Shown here: positions 11,701-23,700 of the stretch, one piece after another
How positions within the stretch are numbered: position 1 is the first letter of the stretch
How the letters are laid out: each line of letters begins with the position of its first letter
Assembly: GCA_959347315.1 (NCBI GenBank)
Contig: OY365806.1
Coordinates: forward strand, 27,628,815 to 27,692,814
Direction of reading: 5' to 3'
Length of the DNA: 64,000 nucleotides
DNA from: Bimastos eiseni
Lineage: Eukaryota; Annelida; Clitellata; Crassiclitellata; Lumbricidae
The notes under the pieces: model-generated
What the model saw: the letters and a program-made list of their open reading frames with translations, nothing else
What the model was told of the DNA's origin: nothing
Database searches by the model: none
Program-made: the position numbers and the translations under genes

Positions 11701-14700
11701 ACTATAATAAAATTTTTGCAGAAACATTTGTTTATTGTAACTATGAGCATCTATGAAATTGCAAACATACCAATTGCTGTTATCAACTGAGTCACCAAAA
11801 CCAGGTGTATCAACAACTGTCAGAAGAAGTTGAACGCCACCCTCTCTCAGCAGGACCTGCGTCTTCTCAACCTACATCAGTTCAATCAATCAATCAATCA
11901 ATCAATCTTATCAACATTCAGTGACATGAGATCATGACCATCCTCAAATCTAATCTGAGGATCCTAAATGTCACTGTAATAATGCTCAAGATATTACTAT
12001 TAGATGACTGCTGAAGAAAAAAGAAGTACAATGCAGTGCATGCTAAAGTCCAAAGCAAGCACATCTCTTCAGTGGAGTAACCCTTAGGGTAAGCTAATTG
12101 ATTAAAGGCCTTAAATAAGGAAATGAGCAGAGGTCTCCATGTAAGGATAAGAGTTAGACAGGCTGTAGATGAATCAGTTTCTTGTAAAAAAAAGCAAAAC
12201 CTAAGACGTTCTTACCTAATAGGCAAGGCTAGACAGACTGAAGTCCACTAAAAGAGTGGGCATCAGGTTTAGAGATGTTATACACGTTTTCAAGTGCTGG
12301 CACACTTTTTCTATAATATTATTGTACCTGTAAAGTCTTCTTGATTCTGCTGGAAGGTCCTGGATATTCAGCATTATAGAGATCAGTCAGGAACATTGAA
12401 TTTATCAGAGTTGACTTTCCAAGTCCAGATTCACCTACAAACAACACAAACCAAAAGCAACATCTAACACAAACCCTACACATGCTAAATCGAAAACACA
12501 ACCCCCCCCCGTCCTTGAAAATAGGTGTTCTCCTAATTACCGTATTCGATCTGTGTATCTGGACTTCTTAAATTATGTTAGTCAGAAAGGATGAAATACA
12601 AGCAAGGAATTGAATACAATCAACACTTTTTCCTCCCAAGTAACCACTTTCTACCATTATCTTGAGATGCATTGCAACATTGATAGGGCAGGTGTCATGT
12701 TGGTGCAGAGGTTTATAATCTGTGACCCATCATGGAGAATGATCATTAGTGTGATTGAAATCAGGAAAAAAGAAGTTCAAGCACTGCTCAGATCGCAGAC
12801 TAGTTTCTAGTCACTTAACATGTTGAAGAAAAGAGCCTTAAAGTTACACGAAAATGCTGTTTTTGCTCGACACAGCTTAATGCCTTAATGATTTAAGGAT
12901 TTCTTGCAACAGGAATCTACAGTAAAAGGCAATCACCTCTTCCGGTGCCAAAAGCCAACCCAGAAAATCCAGTAGAATTCCAGGCATTTGATACCCATAA
13001 TGCAATTGCTGCTTTGGAGTTCACCTAGATACAGAGTCACTACCACAACTGATAAGGGAATTCGGATAAGCCTTCTCATGATAAAAAAGTAAAAGTGCAG
13101 TAAGAGGGACAAATCGTCTTATTCTATAAGCCTACACAATATGCTGTTGTCAATCCAGGCAGCTAAGTCATCAATCCAATCACTTTAAAGAGGCAAGAGT
13201 ATGTTACTGCCAGTCATAGTTTTTATTTCACACTGTCACTCAGCTGTTTCCTCTGCAAGTATGCATAATATCTGAACACATGTTGATATATACATCATAT
13301 GCATATAATATATAATGATGCACCTTACACAAGTATATAATTTCAGTACATGTGTGTACATTGTGCATATGTGGTAATTCAAAATACATCATCCGGTAGA
13401 TCAAAGTACATGTAGTAATTTGCTAATTTTGGCTGGTAAAAGACATTCATCACATTCTAAATAAATGGACTTCATAGCAGCTACATCTTCAGTACCAGTC
13501 GCAGTATCAGACCAGAACAAATTAACTTATCTAAAAGCTAACAATGAGAACTGCAAAATGCAGTGACAATTAGCAGATATAGCACCATACATCTGGAAAA
13601 TAATGAACTCTCCCACTGAATTCCACAAAGAAGAACAAAGACCTCGCAACTTCAATTGAACAAAGAGAAGGCAAAGATTACAGAACACATAAAAACATGG
13701 AAATATTTATGGAAAATCCTTAGCCCTGATCTGTATGAAAGCACTTTCTTTTATAAATGCACTTTCTTCTATAAATGCTCTAATGCACTTTCTCATATAA
13801 AGGCACATATGCACATATTATCCATAAATGCACAAATGTACTATATTAATAAATGCACTTTCTTATATAAAGGCACATATGCACTTTTTTCTATAAATGC
13901 GCGAATGCACTTTATTTAATAAATGCACTTCTTCTATAAAATTAACTAATCTCTGGGGTGTCATCCATCCTATTATATGTCACCTTCATTATCAAAGAGG
14001 TGGTTGTACACTTAATAATTTAGCATCATATTTCCTAGCCATGTACTCATTGCACAGTTAAAGTCATGTCAAGAACAAATGGACGAATTAAATCAAACCA
14101 CAAGAAACAATACAAAGGCACCAACAGAGTTCGTCAGATGCAATGTATTTAAGGCATCAGATCAAGAAGGTGTTTCTGGTTGGCATAACATGTGACACCC
14201 TGTTCAATTGACAGTACGGCTCCATTAATAAATGAATATAAAATAAAATTAATTAATTAATTAAAGGCAATCAATACAAATAGCGATGGTCTTCACTTTC
14301 ACTTGGCCACAGAGTAACTGCACACAACAGTCAATCTGAAGTTCTAACAATCAGTTCAAGGAACAATGTGTTTTGCACTGCATTTACCACCAAACTGGTA
14401 ACTTGAAAACACTGCTGAACAATTTACCCAAAGGCTGTCATAAACCAAACTTAAACTCATTTACTATCACAGACTGAATGCATAAAACATGGTGTTAATT
14501 AACAGAAAAAAAGAATGGATCCATAAACAAAGGAATCCCATCCTCAGGGGGTCAACCAAAACAGCTCCAGCTGTTACTAGCTACTGACATTTGGCAACAG
14601 CAGCAGCACAAGCAACAGCTGTAGAACAACCAGTAACAACCAACACTGCAACAGGACAACTTAGATGCAGCATATAAACACAACAATTTTGATAACCGGA

Positions 14701-17700
14701 CATTTTGGTATAAGCAGATACATATTATATGTGTGCATTTTACATAAATTAATGCATGAAAGTATATCAAGAGTGTGATTGAACTCAAAAGGCTGCAATG
14801 CATACAAAACACCTTAGCTCGCTCAGTGTTTTGTGCAGTGCGTGTTCCACCGAACATGCTCCTCAGTCCAACTCCACCAGTTGTATTGGCTTCCTGTTGA
14901 GTTCAGAATACAATTTCAATTGTCTTTTTGACCTTCAATGTCCTCATCACCAGTACACCTACCTATATTTATGTTCAACTAACTCCTTACATCACTCCAC
15001 TTTCTGCGATCATCAAGGACAGGTCAATTAGCTGAGCCACGAAGTCTAACAATAATTATCAGCTCTCGCGCAATTCATGCCTATGCTCCTAAAGAATAGA
15101 ATTGACTGCCACTCTCTCATTGTAGCTCAAATTCACTTGCTTCCTTCAAAAAGAGTTTCAAAACTTCAAAGCATTTCAAAACTCACAATTGCTCCTAGGG
15201 AACAAGGATTTGGAAATTTAAGTGCATCTCCTCCTGGTGACTGACTATCCTCAGATCCACATTTTAGTATGACCTTGCATGTGCTACAAATTTAATTAAT
15301 AAAAATAATAATTGCTAGTTAACAAAAACCAATCCTGAACTGAACCCCTTACCATACAATTAGATTAGTGTACTGTACAGTATAAATGGCAGAAAGAAGT
15401 AGACAAAAGGACAAAACTCTGCCGCTGCAAGAACTCAGGCAGTGACAGTCCCAAGCTTGGATAAAGGAGGAGGGTAATGCTAATGATCTTTGCTATCATA
15501 CAGTGTCATTAAACTGCAACTACTTACCTACAAAAGAACAAGAAACCAGAAAGCAATGAATTAGGAGTAGCAAAGGGATTGGAAGAATGATCATAACACT
15601 AACCGACCACCATCAAAGTAAATTCAAATCCTCGTTTCACTGATTTCCTGTAAACTTGATTTGGTAGATTGGCAAATCCAATGTAGCTGTCCGGTTCTTT
15701 GGAGGAGGGGCCACCGCTGTGCCTTGCTTTGTACTGGGCCGCAGCAGGAGCTGCAGAGGAGCCGCTCGGTGGGACTTGTTCGCGATCAGAATAGTAGTTC
15801 TCTCTGTCGGCTGACGCAGTGGAGTCTTTCAGAAATGGTTCGTATTTTCGAGCTGCCATCTGTTCTCCCTTTAGAAATGATTCTCTGGCATCTCTTCGAC
15901 CCTGCACAGCAAAACGTTATGCTCTCATCACCATACAATTTTAATGACCTTTATAATCAAAACTGCAATGTCTTATCTTAACCATTCCACTTCCCATGCA
16001 TGTGGTATGGCCAAGTCAGATATTAGTCAGTTTCTGTGAGTGTATGGGTTCAGTACAGGTGATTCTTCTTGCTTTCTGAACATTATTTTGCTGACTGATG
16101 AAATTTCTGCTCTTGACGACATTTAACATCACTGGCCAATGCAGCATGTTAGTATTTTCTTGTGGTGGCAATGCCATAACATCTTAATTATAATTAAAAT
16201 CTAACGTTCAATTTGCAATTGCATCAATGTGTATCTATCACCTCTTGCACAGTTTTCAAGATGGTCGAATGTTGCTGTTCTGCATAATTAATGGCTAGAG
16301 CATATTTTTACACAAGATTGTCAAATGGCTAAAAATAATTAAACAGCACAAATGTAAACATTCTGGTATCATAGGATCACATGAATTAAAACATGTCATA
16401 CAAGCAAACTGATAACATACCCATACAATAACACTGTCAGATAACCACAAACCTAAACAGATATGCAGCTAGGCAGATACAACATCTCCTAGAAGTTGTT
16501 ATACTCTATTAGTTGCATTTCCTGCAAAGAGCCGGAAATGGACCCTTTAGAATAGGAAATAGGCATCGAGCCAAGATACTTAAGTAACCGGACCAATCAA
16601 CAGACCATGGTATGAGTGAATTAACCACTTCTGACACTAAAATATAAAGAGACATACACAATGAAAGAAATCGACAGACATACACCAACAGATAGAGAAA
16701 GAGAAATAGAAAGCAAAGACGTTTAACATGGAAAGAGAAATCTTCAGATCTGATTAGATTGGCACAAACAAGAACAGGACCCTGATGACTTTGGATAAAC
16801 ACTAGCGACGCATACAATTGAATGGTCTCCATGTGTATAATATACGTGTTACATACACACAAAGGTCAGAATTGAAAGCTTTAACAATACATTATTTAAC
16901 AGCAAAACCACTCTTTTACTCCAAATATTACAGGCATAATTAATTAAGGAGATGCAATGACAAAGAAAATATGCCACATTCCCAAACCTTCATCTGATTT
17001 AAAGCTACATAACACCAGATGTCAGCATCTGTTTTGAAAAGACATGTTATGGCCACAGTGGGACTGCAAAATAATTAATGGCTCGGTTTATACAATTCTG
17101 TTGTAATGAATTTGTCATAAACTGAGACTGCTTCAAATCAATCAACCATCAACAAAATGCTGAAGTGTTGTTAGCACAACTATCAATCAGGAAATTAGGG
17201 ATGAACCAAAATTCGGTTTGGAACTCAGCTCGGTCCAATTTTTTTGGTACTCGGCATTACTTGGACTCAGACAAACATTAGACAAGTATAACTAATCTTT
17301 CGATTTTCTGTTTTTAAAATAAAAATTGGAGTTGTTTATTTACAAAACGACAATCAACGTAACTAAAAGTACAAATATTGTATTTTAATTTACAAAATGA
17401 CACAAATACTGCTACTGTTAGTGCTTATAAGTTACAACTTCCTAGTATCAACTACTTAAGGCAAAAAACTAAGTAATTCTAAACATCAAGACAAATCATG
17501 AGACTTTTTTAAATATTCAAAACTCAGACTCGACAAAATTCAACTTGTAAAACTCGGTAATCGGACTCTGCAAGAAATTCAAACTCGGTTCATCCTTACA
17601 GGAAATCTGTAAAATCCAACCAAGCAGAAATGCTTTCCACACTATTGATGACATACAAGTACTGAAAACCAAGAGCTTGGTCCATTTTCATCCAGACGCC

Positions 17701-20700
17701 ACCCAACTGCTCTTGGATTAACAGAGTGTAACTTGAGTATATCAAACAATCAAACATTCTAAGGAATCTTCTCTCTCCTATTAGGACTTTGGAGCACCAG
17801 CTGCATCCACGTGCTCACAACAGGTCTGCTCTCCGGGCTGATGACCTCACCCAGTGTAAGCTTCATTATTAGATTATTATATCAGTACCTTAATCCCCAT
17901 TGACTTTTCCTCCTGCCCGGCCTTCTGTTGCCATCCGGCATTTTATAAATTTCTATGCTTTCAATGTAATTGTATATATAGATGTCTTTTTCATACTTGT
18001 AAAATTTTCTCTGTGCATGCCGAGCATTTGCAGACGTCCGATTAATAATATCACTAATGTTGAATAACAGTCAACAGCCCAGCCATAAATAACGCTAACA
18101 CGTCATACAAACATAACAGTGTGTTATCAAGTTTGCATGTACCGAAGCATCACCCATGGAAAAAGCGTCTTTTGGTCCTCATCAAATGGTATGCTAACAG
18201 ATCTATCGATTGCTCCATACTGTGCGACTTGGTAGTCTCATCCTGCCTACTTGCGTTGAACCTCCTGACTGGCCAGAGGCCTTGGAGTGCCACCAGTTGA
18301 CGCCTTGTGCTTTAGATATCGGTGTTTGAGAAGTTACAAATAAATAATTCAATAAATCGCCCACAATCAAAGCAGAGCCTGAACAACCAGATGCCTCAGA
18401 AACTCAACATTCCTCCGATCAAGGAAGTTCCTATTGGGGTTAGAAGAGACCACTTTGTAGTCATCAGATGCTTGGTCCTCACAATGTTAACAAAGTCTTT
18501 CATCGACCACTTTTACCATGTTGTTACAGACCTGAGAATGCGCGAAATGTTCGGTATCCATTGGAAGATATCATCACGACAGTGAAGACCAGAGAGGTTC
18601 TGGAGCTCAAACTTGGCAACAACACTCAGTTTCAATGGTGAGTGCTTTAACCTGGCAAAGTTTTGATTAATCCGATGATCTAACCTGTAACCTGGCAAAC
18701 TTTCGCTCGATCCGGTGAGTTTGGTAAACTGCTGGCCGATGTTCAGTTTGCTCATAACCTACAGCATACGGTGCAGATGGCACAACTCACTTGAAGTAAC
18801 GGTTATTTTGGGGTGTTGATGACAGCTCTTGGGGTATGCACTTCGGCATTGGGGTATAGGAGTGTCCCCTTAATTGTTTACAATTATAATTAGCAATGAG
18901 GCTCAGTGTGACAAAGTGTTAGGTGTCTTCCTTGTAGGCAAACACCCCAGAAGTGCAATTCTCTGCATTGATTGCTTCAAGCTCCTCTCTTAACCTGCCC
19001 AAATAAATGACCACCACGGCTGCACTCCCAGCTATGTCATAGGGTTTTCAAATTTGATTCATACACTTTATTGAAAGATGGTGTGGGTCTATCAAATGTG
19101 GCATTCAACTTATTGATACACCATGAGCGTGACATGATGCTTTGTCTTAGAATGTTTCCTGGCATATCTGCCACGGATCATAGCATCGAAAAGGTTGGTG
19201 TGACGAACTCCAGACGATGGCCAAATGTAAGGGTGGAACATTAGTCCCTGATGATGCCTGCCATCTGGCGTGAGACAAATCTACATCTTGGTGCTGATTC
19301 TAAGTCTTCAATTGTGACTCTCTTCTGTCAACCTCGAGTGTGTGATAGGAACAATGCAGTCGATGAAGCTTTCCTAGTGCAGTCCTCTGTTTTCCATGCT
19401 ACTTTTTGTACACCAGGGCAACTGATTTTGGCACCAAGCACTTTTCAGCTAGTTTCTATACTGCTTCATCCATAATAAAGCAATCAATGGCCCATAGAGT
19501 AAATACCTGCAATTCTGCAAACAGATGGTCAATATATTTATCCAATGATGCTAAGGTGGATTGCTGGTTGCTTATAACCTGTATGAGACTTGTTTCAGTT
19601 GATGGTTTGGTGGCCACCAGCTGTGCTACCAACCCTGCTATGAGACTGTCTTGTTTGCTCTTCATTATGGACAACATTGGGTTATTAATAATAATAATAA
19701 TAGTAGTAATAATAGTAATAATAATAATGTTGTGTATAGCGCCAAGCACAGCCAAAGGAAAAGGTGCTTTACACGAGTCAACAAAATCAATGAGTCAGGT
19801 GAGACTCTAGAAAAGTAATTATTGAGCTGTGATTGGAATGACTCCAGAGATGGCGCATTCTCTCTTCACAAGGTCAGTGAGTGGGAGCACCGGCAGAGGA
19901 GAAACCAAACCTCATTGCAGACACTCCACACGGTCAATATTACGCTCTGGACTTTTATACCACGGTCACAGCATGGCTGCGGGAGTAGGCCCTTACGGCT
20001 GGAATGCTCAATGGTGCCCACAATATTATTAAACACTTTGTTTAATAATGTATGGAGCCTTTGCCACACATAACCCTTGTCCTGTGCACACATAATGTCA
20101 ATATCCAATGCACCGCATCACTTTTGAGACGTGTATGCCAGTGTATCTTGGACCAGTTGTCCAAATGTATTTTATGGCATGTTTAGGGCTTGGAACTCTG
20201 CAACCCTTTGTTAATTATGAAAAGATCAGTCATTTGACATAAATCATTGTTCAGCTCATATTAGATACAACTTTAGAACATACAGTCTAGGACTGTCAAA
20301 AACAAATCTGTCTTTATAACAAATCTGTCTTTACGTCCTCTGCCCTTGGGCAGGTTCAACCATCCAAAGACACCATCCCACTCCATATTGGGCATCCTCC
20401 CTCCATTTGCAGTAGCCATGCATCATCACCCAGCAGCACAACACATCTAGGTCTTGCTCTCACTTTCTAATTCAGTAACTTAATGTAATGTAAATTTTTG
20501 AAAATCTCTAAAGCGCCCACAAAAGTCACGTCAGGGAGACCAGACCAGTTTATTGACCGGCGCTATACCAAATCAAGTTAGCAATAGCCAACGCTCTTGT
20601 TTCCTTCCGGTGCCAGGTCGAAATCCAGGGAGTGAAGCCAAGATCAATCCAGTGATCAATCCACTTCCTCTCTCTCCCTCTATTAGCAGCCATAAAACGT

Positions 20701-23700
20701 CTGTCCTCAACCACCTTATGCAGCTCACCCTTTTCCATTATGTACCATACCCACATCTCAAAAGCCTCTCCTCCATTCGGGTAGTCCATATTTCTGATCC
20801 ATACATTTCTGACTTCTTATCATTATTTTAACTATTATATTGTATTTTAATACCAAATGTCATCACAAAATCAAAATGATTGTCACTGCATGATATCTTA
20901 TCTCACTTATCTGTTATTTGGCTCTGGCTTCAAGCAGAAGATCTCTTGGTGATTGATACAATCAATACTGGCTTTAAATGATTCTTTCTAGACTTAGAGA
21001 ATAAGAAAATGTTTGGCAACTGCTACATTGCAACTAAAAGTAACAGAAATAAATATTTATTTTAAATTTTAAAAAACTATTACCTACTGCAGTCTGACAG
21101 ATAAGCTTTGCACTTTTGTGTTAAAATGTTAAAATTCTGTGTGTTCAAAAGCTGGACTGTCAGTTGGTACTGCTACAACTATACTTACATGCATATATGC
21201 AACTTAGATAACTGCATAAAATAAAAGGAAAAAGCAAGAAACTTACAATATCAGCATCAAGTGCATCACTAACGTGAGAGCTGACAGCAGAATGAGCTGT
21301 TGAGGACGAGGAGGGAGCTGTAGTTGCCTGGAAAGCGGTTGCTCTTTCTCGGATGCTCGAAGCCTGTGTTGCTGGTTCCATCTTAGAATCCAATTTTCCC
21401 ACAGAACCTTGCTTTGTGTACCTTCCATTCTCTTCTGGAACTCTTTCCCTTTCAAGACCACCAATGCCAGTCAAGGTGGCAGACGCACTACGTTGGCGAT
21501 GGCCATGGACACCACTGGGGCTTAAGGTATTGCTTCCATAGCTGCTGCTGCTGCTAGCAACATCTGTCTTAGTTATTCTACTCTGCTTCTTCAGCTCAGA
21601 AGCAATTTTTGGTCCTCTGTACATCACTGCAGATTCACAGATCAAAAGGTCAACACACGAGCACACAAGAGGTGACTCACACCAGCTCAGTTTAACAACT
21701 AACTTTCTTGAGACAGACTAAACAAATTCAGACTTCAGCAGCAGCCGAGAGGACAACTGTTAATTACGTCAATTGTCAGTTGCATGCAGTGATACTAATC
21801 CACAAGCACAGTAAATTTCAAACATTACAACTCCTGTCAGACTGCACACGCTGCAAGTTGTCAGACGACCAACGTGACAAGCAAGCCAGTGCTTCTGAGT
21901 TCTGACCACAAAGCAGGCGACTTATGCGTGAATTTGGCAGTGGTAATTTTGTGCCTGAAAAACATCGTAAACCACAACAGCCAAGACCAATCAACTTCCT
22001 TTGTCTGTCTCTGTTACTGGCGCTGTCTCTTGCAGGAACACTGAAGCCTTCTTATCAGCAGCAGTAGCAATTGATCAACTTCACATTTTCAACCACCTCC
22101 CCTTCCTGGACCTCTTATCCCACTTTGCACAAATGCCTACATAACATTAGGTAAGCATTCCTTAATGCAGCAAAAAGTCAATTTAAGCCTTCCTGTTTAG
22201 CCGAACTACAATTATGTAAAACTAACATATAATGCACCAAGACCTTAACCTGCTATCCGACCGTCAGTGGCTGTCTGTTTCTTAGCATTTACCTCTGCAT
22301 GTGGGTGTATGTAAATGGTTATTATGGTCATGTTACTTTTCTTTGCGCCAGAAAGGCTTTTGCTTAAATCTGATGGACAAGTAGTCTTAAGACCATGGCA
22401 TTTCCAGTGGCGCCACCCTCCTCTCCAAGAACGACATCTGCCTCTGCTCAGAAGACCACCGCCTGCAGAATAACAGCCTGTATAGCTAATGTAGGACAGT
22501 TTCAGGACACTGGTGCCAGTCATGACATGTTACGAAATGCACTCTAAAATTCCACAGATATAGATAGACTTCGTGGCATCAAGATAAGCTCAGTTGCTCT
22601 GAAAATGAATTCCAACAATGAATTCCACGATCAACAACAGGCAATGAAACAAACCCAAGTGTCACAACTCAGCCTCCTTCTGACCATTAATTCAATATCT
22701 TCTTCTGGTTTCTTAACCCTTTAACGACTAGCGTGTACTAAAATGTATGGAAAAACATATGCAGCTGGCCATTAAAGGGTTAATGAAAACATTTTATTAC
22801 TGAGATAGGTTTTAAAGAAATTGTTCACCGGCATTATTTCATCCAACCTGATTGTCTACTATTAGAAGCAAACATTAAAAATCTGTTATTATGCTGCAAC
22901 TATACAATTTTACACAAGACATGGACTCTCCAGGTCAACACTTTAAGTAGAACATTTACATACTGCTCTGTAAAGTAAACAATTACTAGAACGATCAATT
23001 GCAATAATTAAGTGTCTCGTTAAAAGGACGTGTCAGTGAATACAATGTCATGCAAAAGACATATGCCCTGCAACTACTACTGGATATTTCATCCAGCGAC
23101 CTTAAGAATCATGAACTTGTGTATATTAATTTTACTACTTTCATCTAAATCAGTTTAGACAACAGGGTCTACACATCTCAGAGCTGCACATCCTTCTGAA
23201 AGCAATCATTCTTTCTAGAATCACTTATGAAATACCTGCCTATGCAGATTTCTCGCCTCACATGATATTGCGTGCATTAGTGCAGTTCTGGAAAAATCTT
23301 GCAGATGGGAAATAAGCGGTTAAGATACATACTGCAGAGGAGATGATGGTCTGAGCAGACCGGAAGCTCTTCTAGAAATCACAGCTCTAAGACCACTGCA
23401 TTAATGAGCTCTTGTCATCTTTTCACGAGGACAAACACTTACTTTGTAAAGAGCACATCCTCTCATGCTACCTATCGTCACATCTAAACTGTTTACAAGT
23501 TGTTCTGTTAAGCAGCGTGTCTTTAGCTATATTTAGCTGTGCATGTGTGATTACATAATCTGTTCCTGTTATAGTCTATTTCAATATACATGTAATCAAT
23601 TTATGCAACACAATTCACATGCACTTGACAGATGCAAATAAGGGCTACTGACTTACTTGAACGCTTATAAAAAGTACAACTGAGCTACTAATTTGGCCAG

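Noticed and set aside
16509..16862. 117-codon minus-strand ORF in septin intron 2
   Set aside because: Sequence is a mix of hydrophobic runs from simple AT/GA text; no family resemblance.
19456..19810. Ile-rich ORFs on both strands
   Set aside because: Produced by the (TAA/ATT)n tract.
22245..22523. 92-codon minus-strand ORF with a Trp/Gly-rich stretch
   Set aside because: Briefly resembled a retroelement protease, but no catalytic motif or extension could be shown.
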